The notes under the pieces are model-generated. The model had not been told where the DNA came from. It saw only the letters and a program-made list of their open reading frames with translations, and did no database searches. A DNA stretch of 64,000 bases from Agreia sp. Leaf210 (GTDB taxonomy: Bacteria > Actinomycetota > Actinomycetes > Actinomycetales > Microbacteriaceae). This document shows, one piece after another, positions 14,862 to 24,614 of the stretch (position 1 is the stretch's first letter; every line of letters begins with the position of its first letter). The stretch lies in NCBI RefSeq assembly GCF_001421485.1, contig NZ_LMKK01000001.1:501717-565716 (forward strand), given 5' to 3'. The position numbers were made by a program, and so were the translations under genes.

Positions 14862-16286
14862 ATGGGACAGCCACCACACGATCGCGAGACGCATCCCCGA
14901 ACCCGAGTACTGCTCGTCGCTCCGGATGTGATCGGGGAACGAATGGCCGGTCCGGGTCTGCGATTCGTCTCCATCGCCCGCGCGCTGGCGCCGCACATGC
15001 ACGTCACGCTGGCCGCGGGGGTCGACGGCAGCACAGCACTCGACGAAGAGGGCCGATCGTTCGATGTCGCCTATTACACAGAGCGCTCTGAGCTCGAAGA
15101 TCTCGTCGCTGCCACCGACGTCATCTTCTGCCAGTTCTTCGACACGCACGTGGCGCGCCTCGCGAACGAGGCGGGCGTGGCGATTGTCTACGACCTCTAC
15201 AACGCCCTACCGGTCGAGACAATCGGCTCGAATCGGATCAGCGGCTTCACCGACGAGGAGGGCAAGGATCGCGAATACTCCGAGCTCGTGAAGTACTTCG
15301 CGTTCTGCGCCCGGGCCGGTAGCTACTTCGTCACGTCGAACGAACGTCAGCGCGACTGGTGGCTGGGCTTCATCATGGCCAGCCTCGGTGTGCTGCCCAG
15401 CACCCTGCACGGGCGCAAGGCCGACGAGATCATCGGGCTCCTTCCCTTCGGCTCAGAGGACAGAGAACCCGAAAGCGTCTTCCACGGACTCCGGGGACGG
15501 CACGGTCTGGAATCGTCGGATTTCATCGTTCTCTGGGCAGGCGGGATCTGGGATTGGTTCGACGCGGCGACGCCGATCAGGGCGATCGCATCGCTGGTAG
15601 ACGAGAACCCGCACATCAAGCTGGTGTTCTACGGCACTACGCACCCGAATGCATCCATCGGGGAACCCGCGACCGTTCGTGCTGCCAAAACCCTCGCTGA
15701 CGATCTCGGCGTACTCGGAAGCAATGTCCTCTTCCTCGACGACTGGGTGCCGGCCGCGGAACGCGAGAACTATCTGCTCGACGCGGACATCGCCATCTCG
15801 ACTCACCAGGACTCACTCGAGACCCACTATGCATTCCGCACACGTATTCTCGATCACTTCTGGGCACGACTGCCCAGCGTCGTCTCCCGCGGCGATTGGT
15901 TCGCCCAGTACATCGATGATCAGGGCCTCGGAATCGTGACCGATGTCGCAGACGTGCCAGCGGTGGCCGCCGCAATCCGTACCTACGCGCTTGATGAGGC
16001 GATGCGAGCTGCGACGATCGAGCGCATCGAGTCGATCCGCGCGCACTGGACCTGGAGCGAGACGACCCGGGAGCTGCGCGAGCGGCTCACTATCGGATTC
16101 TCCTCAATCAAGCGCCCTCGACTCGACCCCGAGGAGACCATTCACCCGACCGAAGCGCCTGCCCCGGCCGTGCCGAGCACAAGACAGCTCGTCAGGATGC
16201 TTCTAGTTCGTTCTCCGTTCGGTCCCGTTTTGCGACACGGCCGGGCGGTAGTGCGGCAGGTCTCTTCACGTCAGAGGCGCAAGTAG
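14862..16286 (+). CDS. Glycosyltransferase family 4-like
   Basis: The protein of about 474 residues begins TRVLLVAPDVIGERMAGPGLR, the N-lobe of a GT-B enzyme. IVLWAGGIWDWFDA marks the start of the nucleotide-binding lobe, with HQDSLETHYAFRTRILD near the acidic donor-binding region. It likely transfers a sugar from a nucleotide donor in the cytoplasm. ATG at 14862 was chosen, with TACTCT nine bases upstream; ATG at 14841 is possible but leaves little room for a promoter between it and the divergent gene. The tail is basic and may touch the membrane. The last 16 bases overlap the convergent gene. Confidence 0.8.
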   Translation: MGQPPHDRETHPRTRVLLVAPDVIGERMAGPGLRFVSIARALAPHMHVTLAAGVDGSTALDEEGRSFDVAYYTERSELEDLVAATDVIFCQFFDTHVARLANEAGVAIVYDLYNALPVETIGSNRISGFTDEEGKDREYSELVKYFAFCARAGSYFVTSNERQRDWWLGFIMASLGVLPSTLHGRKADEIIGLLPFGSEDREPESVFHGLRGRHGLESSDFIVLWAGGIWDWFDAATPIRAIASLVDENPHIKLVFYGTTHPNASIGEPATVRAAKTLADDLGVLGSNVLFLDDWVPAAERENYLLDADIAISTHQDSLETHYAFRTRILDHFWARLPSVVSRGDWFAQYIDDQGLGIVTDVADVPAVAAAIRTYALDEAMRAATIERIESIRAHWTWSETTRELRERLTIGFSSIKRPRLDPEETIHPTEAPAPAVPSTRQLVRMLLVRSPFGPVLRHGRAVVRQVSSRQRRK

Positions 16287-18211
16287 AAGTGCTCGAGCTC
16301 ATCGAAGATCGTCGCCCAGGTGAATTTGGCAGCCGTTTCCAGCCCAGCGACCCTCAACCTTTCCTGAAGGGCGGGGTCGCCCATGAGCCTCTCGATCGCA
16401 CGAGCGAGATTGGCGTCATCTTCCTGATCGACCATCAGACAGTTGACCTCGTCGTGACAGAAGCCCCTGTTTCCGTGTGAATCGGTCGCTATGACCGGGC
16501 ATCCGGCTGCCATCGCCTCGATGATGGGCAAGCTGAATCCCTCGTGCCGAGAGGTTTGCACGAAGCAGGTCGCCTCGTTGTAGAGCCGATTGACGGTGAA
16601 GTTGTCGGGCGTCGTGACATAGTCGGACCGCTCGTCGTCGACGATCGTCGGCTCGCCGCCGAACAGCAGCAGGCGCGGTCTCGCCTCGCCAAGGCTTGAC
16701 CACGCTCTGTGCGTCATGGCGAAGTTCTTCTGGAAGAACGAGCGTCCGATCGCCAGCACGGTGTCGTCGCGTCGCGGAACATCGGGCAGCGGCCGGTAGT
16801 ATTCGGCTTCGTATCCAACGGGGATGAGGGTGGGGTCCACACCGACCGCCCGCAGCTCGTCGAGCTGGAAGTCCGCCGTCGTGAGGTAGGCGAATTCGCG
16901 ACGATAGCTCGAGACCACGGCAGCCCGCGCAATGGCGTCGTCGGGGTAGAACCAGGTCTCGAACTCCTGCACGAACTGCACTGGGACGCCGTCATTCACA
17001 CTCGCGAGCCAGACCACCTGACCGGTCTCCCACCACGTCGCGACCTTTATCGCCTGCTCATTTCGGAGGGCCACCATCAGGTCGTAGTAGCTGCGGAACT
17101 GTCTGACGGGAACGAGAAGGTCGGTCCACGTCGGTGCCCCCTCGAGTGACCAGATCTCGACTGAAAAGCCTCGGCGTGTCAGACCGTTGGCCTGCTCGAA
17201 AACCGTTCTGATACCGCCGCTGATCGACGTGGCATTCAGTACGAAGATCACGCGCCGATGACCGGACTCGTCTACAACAGGCCGATGCGTCAGCCATTCG
17301 CGCTGGCTCACCGTCATCTCCGGGGCACGGACGTTGCTGACGGGAAGGACCACGGGAGTGAAGGCGAGAGTGCGCCAGTTCTGCTTCCACCCCTGCATAA
17401 CGAGGTGAGCAAGCTGGCCGGATGTCGCCAATGGAGCGAGCGCCACCGCATCGACGATGATCCGATCCATCATGCCGTGGGTGAGATAGAAGCCATGCAC
17501 CCCGGAGGTCAGGACATATCGAGGAATCGCAGCCTGCCCGTAGTCCGTGCGAGTGGGGCCAGCCTCCGCCCACGATCCGCTCGCCCTGTCATAGTCGAAC
17601 CCCGCGACGGTGCGATCGCCCTCGGAGTAGGCCGGGGTCACGGCTCCGACCTCGCCCTCGATATCGTAAGTGTTCGCCGCGTGTCTCAGCCGGACGACGT
17701 CGAGCAGAGGAATGAGTGGCTGCGTGAGGTCGACGAGTAAGACGTCGCATTTGCGCCACCACTGCTGCATGAACGTCACGACCTGGGGCAGAGATGTGCT
17801 CTCGGCTGTCTCAACGAAGTCGCAGGAGGTAACGTCGTCCGCTCCGACGAAGGGGCGACTCGCCGCGAGCTGTGGTGACACGACGAAATGCGTGAGCAAC
17901 ATCTGCCTGGCCTCATCGAGCCATTGGCCCAGAGCGGGGTCGTCCGTAGAGCCCATCAGTACCAGAACGATCCGCGCCGGGGAGAGAGTGTGCCAGTTCA
18001 GGGCGTCGCCGGTGGGGAGGTCGGTCGTGATCCCATTCGGAAAGACCTTGTGCGGCACCTCCTGCGCCTGCCGTGCTCGTTTTTGGAATTCGAGGAACTC
18101 ACGGGGCCCTGTGCGCTGGAGCACTCTCGCGTGACCGAGACCCTTGCGAGCGGCACCGGCCGCAGATGCAATACCGGTTTTGATCAGGCTCGCCGGATTT
18201 CTCATATCCAT
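16271..18211 (-). CDS. Glycosyltransferase family 4 with long N-terminal domain
   Basis: A 646-residue protein. Residues 1-300 form an unrecognised domain. From about 315 a GT-B enzyme follows: VIFVLNATSISGGIRTV is the glycine-rich N-lobe loop, DDTVLAIGRSFFQKNF starts the second lobe, and RHEGFSLPIIEAMAAGCPVIATD is the classic GT4 E-x7-E region. It should be a cytoplasmic, retaining transferase. ATG at 18211 is supported by TAGGCT six bases upstream (leaderless type). It converges on the GT4 gene and diverges from the gene at 18408. Confidence 0.85.
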   Translation of the reverse strand: MDMRNPASLIKTGIASAAGAARKGLGHARVLQRTGPREFLEFQKRARQAQEVPHKVFPNGITTDLPTGDALNWHTLSPARIVLVLMGSTDDPALGQWLDEARQMLLTHFVVSPQLAASRPFVGADDVTSCDFVETAESTSLPQVVTFMQQWWRKCDVLLVDLTQPLIPLLDVVRLRHAANTYDIEGEVGAVTPAYSEGDRTVAGFDYDRASGSWAEAGPTRTDYGQAAIPRYVLTSGVHGFYLTHGMMDRIIVDAVALAPLATSGQLAHLVMQGWKQNWRTLAFTPVVLPVSNVRAPEMTVSQREWLTHRPVVDESGHRRVIFVLNATSISGGIRTVFEQANGLTRRGFSVEIWSLEGAPTWTDLLVPVRQFRSYYDLMVALRNEQAIKVATWWETGQVVWLASVNDGVPVQFVQEFETWFYPDDAIARAAVVSSYRREFAYLTTADFQLDELRAVGVDPTLIPVGYEAEYYRPLPDVPRRDDTVLAIGRSFFQKNFAMTHRAWSSLGEARPRLLLFGGEPTIVDDERSDYVTTPDNFTVNRLYNEATCFVQTSRHEGFSLPIIEAMAAGCPVIATDSHGNRGFCHDEVNCLMVDQEDDANLARAIERLMGDPALQERLRVAGLETAAKFTWATIFDELEHFYLRL

Positions 18212-18407
18212 GCGGCCAGCCTATTCGGTCACCACAGCGCCCTCCAGGTCACTCCTCCATCGACTTCACCCGGGGTCCGACTGGAGCGTGCGTTAAGCTG
18301 GGCTCTGGCTTCGCCGTCCTCCCAATACGGATTTTCGGGTCACCTCCATGACGCCCGAGTTGGCTCGAGAGGTGAGAGGCGGATCGACAGATGGGAAAGC
18401 GCGCCTC

Positions 18408-19544
18408 ATGAAGATTGCGATGACGGTGATGGTTCGCGACGAAGCGGACATCATCGCGGCCATGCTCGACCACCACATCGAACAGGGCATCGACACCATC
18501 ATCGTGACCGATAACGGTTCGATCGACGGCACCACGGAAATTCTCCAGGATTTCGCCGCACGGGGCCTCATCGAGCTGCGCCACGATCCCGTTCACAAGA
18601 AGCAGCAGTACACGGTGGTCACTCAGATGGCCCGGGATGCCTACACGCAGTTCGGGGCAGACTGGGTCATCAATGCCGATGCAGACGAGTTCTTCATTGC
18701 GGCAGATCCGGCTTTGACGGTAGCGGACGCACTACGCATGACACCGAACTCGATTCGCACCTTCACTGTGCCTGTCACCAATATGGTCGGCCCGCCGGCC
18801 CTGTCAGGAACGGGTCTGCAGCGTCTCGTCTATCGGGACCACCGCTCCGCTGAAGAATTGCAAAACAAGGGGCTGATGCCCCATCCGACAGCCAATGCGA
18901 TCCACGTCGGCGACCCAAACATCGAGATCTCCCAAGGAAATCACTTCGTCAGTCTAGAGCCGGATGGCGCACCCGAGGAGGCCGCGGCCATCGAGGTATT
19001 GCATTTTCCTTCGCGCTCATGGCAGCAGTACAGGAACAAAGTCGAGATCTCCGGCACGGCTTACGCAAACAACCCCGATCTGCTGCCCAGCCCGAACCAC
19101 CATGGCCTTAAGGACTATGCGCGATTCAAGACGGGCATCCTGCTCCCCTACTTCCTCGCACGTCACCCGACTCCCGCGACCGACGACGAGGCGGTTCAGC
19201 GAGGCGAACTGATCGAGGACCGGCGGATAGCCGATGCCCTCGCCTCTCCTGAACCCGACATCGAGCTGACTGCGGCGGATATGGACTTCGACTCGCATCT
19301 ATTCGAGTATGAAAGTCGGTTGGAGGCCAGCCGCCTCGACAAGTCCCGACGAGCAGCCGCTGACATCGAGCGGTTTGAGGGCGAGAACCAGGACCTGAGG
19401 TCAGACGTCGTCCATCTCAGAGCAAAGATCACGGAATACGGCATGGTCGTCAACGAGCTCCAGACCGATATCGCCGCCTACCGGAAGCGCTTGGCGGTGC
19501 GCTTCGTAGATCGCATTTCACGCGCTATCCGAAGACGCGGATAG
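18408..19544 (+). CDS. Glycosyltransferase family 2-type (Glyco_tranf_2_4) with C-terminal coiled coil
   Basis: A 378-residue protein. KIAMTVMVRDEADIIAAMLDHH and VTDNGSIDGT form the donor site, and VINADADEFF is the DXD-like motif of this group. HFPSRSWQQYRNK is typical of the same family. Residues about 310-355 are a coiled coil. The C-terminus (RISRAIRRRG) is strongly basic and may bind the membrane. The ATG at 18408 was chosen because the family core starts right there; the frame extends to 18348. The acceptor is unknown. Confidence 0.8.
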   Translation: MKIAMTVMVRDEADIIAAMLDHHIEQGIDTIIVTDNGSIDGTTEILQDFAARGLIELRHDPVHKKQQYTVVTQMARDAYTQFGADWVINADADEFFIAADPALTVADALRMTPNSIRTFTVPVTNMVGPPALSGTGLQRLVYRDHRSAEELQNKGLMPHPTANAIHVGDPNIEISQGNHFVSLEPDGAPEEAAAIEVLHFPSRSWQQYRNKVEISGTAYANNPDLLPSPNHHGLKDYARFKTGILLPYFLARHPTPATDDEAVQRGELIEDRRIADALASPEPDIELTAADMDFDSHLFEYESRLEASRLDKSRRAAADIERFEGENQDLRSDVVHLRAKITEYGMVVNELQTDIAAYRKRLAVRFVDRISRAIRRRG

Positions 19545-19587
19545 CAAGAGTCCCCGTTTCTCACGAGGCGAAGATCAGGATTGCGGT

Positions 19588-20796
19588 TTAGTCGAGACGC
19601 CCGAGATCGACGATCTCGGGGCGAGCAAACAGCGTTCCCCCGGCGAGGTCAAAGAAGGGCACGTCGAATGACGCAGCCTGGGGCTTGTCGGCCAAATGGG
19701 AGTGCGATGCGTCGATAAGCGAAGCGTTGATGAAGTACTTGCCACTTCCGAAAGCGACATTCTTCACCGTGAACTCGACGGTGCGAGACTCTCTCAGAGG
19801 CAGCAGCTGAATACCCAACCGGTTCGTACTGGTGCCGTATACCGCCTGGCCCATAGACGTATCGATTTGAATCGCAGCGATCCAGTCTTGAACTCCGGTG
19901 TCATGGCTGAATGCGACCCGCACCTTGAGATCATCGCCGGGTTGCACCGGGTCTCCGACAGCTCGGCCGTCTGCCCACGCCTCGACCGAGTCGATGTGCC
20001 CAGAAACGACCGGCTCTTCAGTTTTCTCGGCCCTTTCTTCGACCTCTACAAGCCGTCGGTCTTCTAGCACCTCACGCATCATCTGGGTCGCCTCATAAGG
20101 GACTCCGTCGAAGATCAACTCACCGGAGCTCAGGAGTACAGCCCGGTCGCATAGCTCATTGACCTGCCCTAGCGAATGAGTGACGAGGACAATGGTTCGG
20201 CCTTCCGCCTGAAAAGACCGGATCTTGTCGAGGCACTTACGCTGGAACGCCTCGTCACCAACGGCCAAGACCTCGTCGACCAGAAGAAGATCGGGATCGA
20301 CGTGGATCGCGACGGCGAATGCCAATCGCACGTACATACCGCTGGAGTAGAACTTGACCTGGGTGTCGATGAAATTGTGGATGCCAGAAAAGTCGACAAT
20401 ATCGTCGAAGTAGAAGTCGGTCTGCTTACGCGAGAGTCCGAGAATCGAGGCGTTGAGGTAGACATTCTCTCGACCCGTCAGGTCGGGATGGAAACCCGCA
20501 CCGAGCTCCAGCAGCGCCGCCAGACGACCACGCCGCGTCACCGAACCGGTCGTGGGTTCAATGATTCCACCGATGGCCTTCAGCAGGGTGCTCTTGCCGG
20601 ATCCGTTCGGTCCGATGAGACCGATCGTGGTGCCAGCGTTGACGTCGAGCGAGACATCTTTCAGCGCCCAGAAATCTTCTTTGTTCTTCGAAGAGCGGCC
20701 CGCGTTCACGATGCGCTCTTTCAGGCTTTTCTCTTTGCGAATGATGAATCGCTTCGATACGTTCTCGACGCGTACGACGGGTACGGCACTGCTCAT
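19588..20796 (-). CDS. wzt: Wzt-type polysaccharide ABC transporter ATP-binding protein
   Basis: A 402-residue ATPase. Walker A is GPNGSGKST, the signature is YSSGMYVRLAF and Walker B is LLLVDEVLAVGD. The first ~245 residues are the nucleotide-binding domain. Residues about 260-400 form a separate beta-rich domain like the carbohydrate-recognition domain of Wzt, which recognises the end of the finished polymer. It pairs with the permease upstream (3 bases apart) to export a lipid-linked polysaccharide or teichoic-acid-like polymer. TagH-like proteins are close relatives. Confidence 0.9.
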   Translation of the reverse strand: MSSAVPVVRVENVSKRFIIRKEKSLKERIVNAGRSSKNKEDFWALKDVSLDVNAGTTIGLIGPNGSGKSTLLKAIGGIIEPTTGSVTRRGRLAALLELGAGFHPDLTGRENVYLNASILGLSRKQTDFYFDDIVDFSGIHNFIDTQVKFYSSGMYVRLAFAVAIHVDPDLLLVDEVLAVGDEAFQRKCLDKIRSFQAEGRTIVLVTHSLGQVNELCDRAVLLSSGELIFDGVPYEATQMMREVLEDRRLVEVEERAEKTEEPVVSGHIDSVEAWADGRAVGDPVQPGDDLKVRVAFSHDTGVQDWIAAIQIDTSMGQAVYGTSTNRLGIQLLPLRESRTVEFTVKNVAFGSGKYFINASLIDASHSHLADKPQAASFDVPFFDLAGGTLFARPEIVDLGRLD

Positions 20797-20799
20797 GGG

Positions 20800-21711
20800 T
20801 TAAAGCTCCTGGGCAAAGTTGCCCTGTAGGCGAGAGAAGACCCGCTGACTTATGAAGAGGAAGACGAGGCCTACGGCAGCGGCCACGACGAGGCGCAGCG
20901 CTAGACCATCGAGGGAGTCCGACGACGAGTTCGGCGACCACAGCGCTTCCTGGAACCCGATGACAGCGAGCGTGATCGGGTTGTTCAGATAAACCTGTGC
21001 CAACCACTCCGGCATGTACTTGATCGCAAACGTCCAGTGATAGAGAATCGGCGACCCCCACATGAAGAGCATGAGCACGACCTCGACAAGGTACTGCACG
21101 TCGCGGAGGAAGACATTGAGTGCAGATAAGAGAATGCCCAGCGCGGTGCCGTAGATGATGATCACGACGAGCGCCCCGACCCCGTACAGGAGGTGCGGCC
21201 CGAATGTCAGCGTACCCACGAGTGCGGCTGTTACAACCAGGATCAGCAGCTGGATACAGAGGTTGAACAGCGCCGAACCGACCGCAGATAGCGGGAAGAT
21301 CTCTCGCGGCAAATAGACCTTCTTGACCAGCCCCGAGTTGGCGATGATCGATGACGTGCCACCGCCTACGATCTCGCTGAAGAGGGTGTAGATCGTAAGG
21401 CCGGCAAAAATGTAGACCGCAAAGTTGGGGATGCCGCGCTCGGCGCCGAGGAACTTGCCCACGACCACGTAATAAATAAGCAGCTGGGTGAGCGGCTTGA
21501 TCAAGCTCCAGACGAAGCCCAGACTGCTGTCTTTGTAGCGGGCCTTCAATTCACGCTTAGTGAGAAGGCCAAGCAGTTCTCGGTGCTTCCAGATGTCTTT
21601 CAGAGAACCGGCTGCACCGGATACGAGCTGGTCAGGCGCCCCTGCACGCTCAAAGGGCAGGGAGTCAAGTCGGGCCAGACGTTCCTTTGCAGTACCCTGA
21701 ATTTCCGCCAT
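20800..21711 (-). CDS. wzm: Wzm-type polysaccharide ABC transporter permease
   Basis: A 303-residue integral membrane protein with six hydrophobic segments, starting at ATG 21711; the open frame runs to 21726 without support. The stretch LGFVWSLIKPLTQLLIYYVV near residue 80 is the usual start of ABC-2 polysaccharide permeases (Wzm, TagG, RfbA-type). It works with the ATPase encoded directly downstream. A possible -10 (TATTCT, 21764-21769 minus) lies upstream. Confidence 0.9.
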   Translation of the reverse strand: MAEIQGTAKERLARLDSLPFERAGAPDQLVSGAAGSLKDIWKHRELLGLLTKRELKARYKDSSLGFVWSLIKPLTQLLIYYVVVGKFLGAERGIPNFAVYIFAGLTIYTLFSEIVGGGTSSIIANSGLVKKVYLPREIFPLSAVGSALFNLCIQLLILVVTAALVGTLTFGPHLLYGVGALVVIIIYGTALGILLSALNVFLRDVQYLVEVVLMLFMWGSPILYHWTFAIKYMPEWLAQVYLNNPITLAVIGFQEALWSPNSSSDSLDGLALRLVVAAAVGLVFLFISQRVFSRLQGNFAQEL

Positions 21712-21862
21712 GCAATGAACTCTCAATCATTTGCGCCGCGCAGGTGCGCAACAATCGCGTCCGAGAATACATCAGTAGATTGCGAGTTGTGCCCTGGCCT
21801 GCTGAGTCGGGGAGTTTGCAACTCGTTTTATCGTTGCTGGTCCCGCTCAATATTGTCGTTTT
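21712..21862. promoter_or_regulatory. AT-richer upstream region of the ABC exporter
   Basis: This 150-base gap lies between the exporter operon start and the end of the acyltransferase gene, both on the minus strand. By eye it is clearly richer in A and T than its surroundings and holds TATTCT at 21764-21769 on the minus strand. It probably contains the exporter promoter. No ORF or repeat was recognised. Confidence 0.35.
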
Positions 21863-23029
21863 CTAAGTCGATGGCGTCGATTGCCTATTGCTGATCCGCC
21901 TGTTGACCGCCCGAGCGAGCCTATGGCTCGGGGCCTCAATTAGACGAAAGAAGATTTCGGTCAGCACGAGAGCGATGACGATAACACCTGGGATGACCAA
22001 TCTCGCGGGTAACCCCGCAGCGCCAGCCAGATTGCCCGCGACAACGACCAAAGGCTCGTGAATCAAGTAGAGGCTGAATGACCTCGTTCCAAGCCATCGC
22101 ACAAGACGAGTACTCAAGAACGCTGACCACCCGCCAGGTCTGGCCGATAGCACGAGGAGCAGTGCGGCTCCGCCAGCCTGCGCTACACGCGTGACAGCGA
22201 CGAGTTGAGGCTGGCCGATGTAGACGCCAGGTGCGTAAGCGAGCCAATAACTAGACAGGCCCAAGACGGCAATCGCCCATAGCCCGACCAATAAAGCCCG
22301 CGGGAGACGGTCCAGACGGAACGCGATCTCGTTCCATCCGAACGCAATCATGGATCCGAGCGCGAATACGGGGAGTTGATAGAGCCCGCCCATCTGGTAC
22401 GGGCGGTCAGCGGGCCCCACTAAAGCACCTACGAGTAGCAACATCACGACCAGGCAGACCTTCAGAGGCCATCCCCGTAGCCAGCGTCCTCCAAAAATGA
22501 CATAGACAGGGAGCAACAACGATAAGAGGACCTCCCACTTGAGCGTCCATAGCGCACTATTGCTAAATCCCGGCCGTCCGAGGAGCGCCAGGTCATTCAG
22601 CAACCCATCGGCGTTCAGCTCGGACGGATGGCCCGCCACCCAATCAGTGACCGACTCGGGTGAGGCGTGCGGAACGAGAGCTATGGTCACGCAAGCGAGA
22701 CATACGGCGGCCCAGACTGGAATGTAGAGACGAATGAGGCGCTGCGGATAATACGCTGCCCATCGCGGAGTTCTACCTTGTGCACACGGGAGACAGAGAA
22801 CGAACCCGCTCAACACGAAGAAGATCGTTACAGCCACACTTCCGTCCCAGAACAGGTGCAAGGGGGTATATGTCAGCCACCATGCTGCATCACCAATTAC
22901 GACGGGGGCGGGTGCTCGATATGGCGCGAGGAGCGCAGGTACGAGAAGTAACGAGTGGTGCACGAGAACGACAAGAGCGGCTATGCCTCTCAGCCCGTCG
23001 AGGGAGCTGAGACGGCGGCTTTGATCCAT
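21863..23029 (-). CDS. Acyltransferase 3 family membrane protein (OafA-like)
   Basis: A 388-residue polytopic protein. It starts with SSLDGLRGIAALVVLVHHS, the Arg/His motif of acyltransferase-3 proteins, followed by about ten membrane helices and a basic C-terminus. Such enzymes O-acetylate or succinylate surface sugars outside or inside the membrane. ATG at 23029 has TAAGCT exactly six bases upstream, supporting a leaderless start. It is adjacent to the ABC exporter and a divergent glycosyltransferase, so it probably decorates the exported polymer. Confidence 0.88.
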   Translation of the reverse strand: MDQSRRLSSLDGLRGIAALVVLVHHSLLLVPALLAPYRAPAPVVIGDAAWWLTYTPLHLFWDGSVAVTIFFVLSGFVLCLPCAQGRTPRWAAYYPQRLIRLYIPVWAAVCLACVTIALVPHASPESVTDWVAGHPSELNADGLLNDLALLGRPGFSNSALWTLKWEVLLSLLLPVYVIFGGRWLRGWPLKVCLVVMLLLVGALVGPADRPYQMGGLYQLPVFALGSMIAFGWNEIAFRLDRLPRALLVGLWAIAVLGLSSYWLAYAPGVYIGQPQLVAVTRVAQAGGAALLLVLSARPGGWSAFLSTRLVRWLGTRSFSLYLIHEPLVVVAGNLAGAAGLPARLVIPGVIVIALVLTEIFFRLIEAPSHRLARAVNRRISNRQSTPST

Positions 23030-23144
23030 GAGCGGAGCTTAGCGAGTGCGCCGAGCGGGGTTGACACCACGTGCCTGGTCACGCACGCCATTCGTCGCCC
23101 GGCATCAGATCCTCGGGCCGGGACCTGCCAGTTAGAATTCTCTG

Positions 23145-24614
23145 ATGAGTGCGCGTGCGCGCTCCCGAGCTGGAAACGAGACTATGCGCACCATCACACT
23201 GTCAGCGTTTGTGGATTACCTTCGTATTTCTCGCGCGTACATGCTCGACAGTAGCTTCCGCCTCGCGCTGCGCCGTTCCCTCCCGGATAGGGCTGCCTTG
23301 GTTGCATCGTCTGAGTCTTCAGAAGAAATCCATGCGGCCGATGTGACGCCCCAAAAACAACGCGAGCAGGACGAGGCCCTATCAGCCAACAACGACGGCA
23401 ATCCATATGCGGGATTGACCGCGACGAGTATGGCGCTTGTGAACGTGTCGACCACCGCGTCCGTTGCAGCGCTCAACGTGATCTTTCTCGAAGTCCGACC
23501 GTACGCGATATTTGCTGGAGTGAAGACGGCGCTTGAGGTCGCGTCTGCTCTCGCCCTAGCGCTCGATGTTCAGCTTCGAATCGTTCTTGTCCAGTCGACC
23601 GGGCTCTCGAGAGATGACGAGCACGCGTTGCAGCATGAGATCCGCGACCACGTGACCGATCAGGGCTTCGTCGATTCGGCGCTCGAGGTCTCTGTGGTCG
23701 GCCCGTCCGCAATCTCGACAACCGAATTCGGCAGCGCCGATTTCTGGTTGGCGACCCATTGGTCCACTGCTCACGCGCTCGACGTAGCATGCCGGAGCCG
23801 ACTGATTGATCGATCTCGATGCGCGTACCTTATTCAAGACTACGAACCAGGTTTCAACACGTGGTCTACGGAGTTCACCCTCGCGCGTGCCACCTACCAC
23901 GCAGGCTTCGTACCGATAGTCAATTCGGTTCCGCTCGCCGAGTACCTTCGAAAGAACGAGGGCGCGCAGATCTCTGATCGAGCAATTTTTGCCCCCGCGT
24001 TCGACCTCGACGACCTGCGTCGGACCTACGAGTCCCGCCAGGCCCATCCTCGCGTCCGGATCTTCTATTACGGGCGGCCCTCAAAGCCACGCAATCTTTA
24101 CTCTCTGGGCATTTCAGCTCTGCGGCTGGCGGCTCAAGCCACCCAAACTCTCGGTATTCCGGTTGAATTTTTCATGGCAGGAGAAGCCGGGCCCGACGTG
24201 GAACTAATGGATGGAATGACGATGAAAAACCTCGGAGCACTCGCTCGTGAGGATTACTTCACCTTCCTCTCGACAGTCGACGTCGGCCTTTCCCTTCAGT
24301 ACAGCCCCCACCCCAGCCATCCACCCTTCGATCTGGCTCTCTCTGGCGCACTCGCCGTGACAAACGAGTTCGATGGGCGAACGGCGCTCCATGCGAACAT
24401 GATCCTCGCCCCCACCGACCCAGACGAATTGGCAATAGCTCTGATCCACGCGGTCGAGAGATCGATTGAGAGCCAAGGCGGAACGCCTTCCCCGTACGAA
24501 TGGAACGGCCATCAACTAGGTGCCTGCCTCCGAGACGTTATTAACGAGACTGTCGCGATTTTCGATGGCCGAGATTCCACCGATATCCGCCAGAAGGCCG
24601 ATCACCATGATTAG
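23145..24614 (+). CDS. WsaF-like rhamnosyltransferase
   Basis: A 489-residue GT-B-type protein. AYLIQDYEPGFNTWSTEF, then VNSVPLAEYLRKN and RIFYYGRPSKPRNLYSLG, follow the order seen in WsaF-type rhamnosyltransferases and in the paralogues at 27584 and 28813. The C-lobe has LSLQYSPHPSHPPFDLALSGALAVTN. ATG at 23145 is backed by TAGAAT six bases upstream. A region rich in charged residues (about 50-85) precedes the enzyme core. Its stop overlaps the next start by eight bases. Confidence 0.8.
   Translation: MSARARSRAGNETMRTITLSAFVDYLRISRAYMLDSSFRLALRRSLPDRAALVASSESSEEIHAADVTPQKQREQDEALSANNDGNPYAGLTATSMALVNVSTTASVAALNVIFLEVRPYAIFAGVKTALEVASALALALDVQLRIVLVQSTGLSRDDEHALQHEIRDHVTDQGFVDSALEVSVVGPSAISTTEFGSADFWLATHWSTAHALDVACRSRLIDRSRCAYLIQDYEPGFNTWSTEFTLARATYHAGFVPIVNSVPLAEYLRKNEGAQISDRAIFAPAFDLDDLRRTYESRQAHPRVRIFYYGRPSKPRNLYSLGISALRLAAQATQTLGIPVEFFMAGEAGPDVELMDGMTMKNLGALAREDYFTFLSTVDVGLSLQYSPHPSHPPFDLALSGALAVTNEFDGRTALHANMILAPTDPDELAIALIHAVERSIESQGGTPSPYEWNGHQLGACLRDVINETVAIFDGRDSTDIRQKADHHD

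Noticed and set aside
13502-15091. Long plus-strand open frame of 529 codons
   Set aside because: It is a shadow of the two-domain glycosyltransferase on the other strand.
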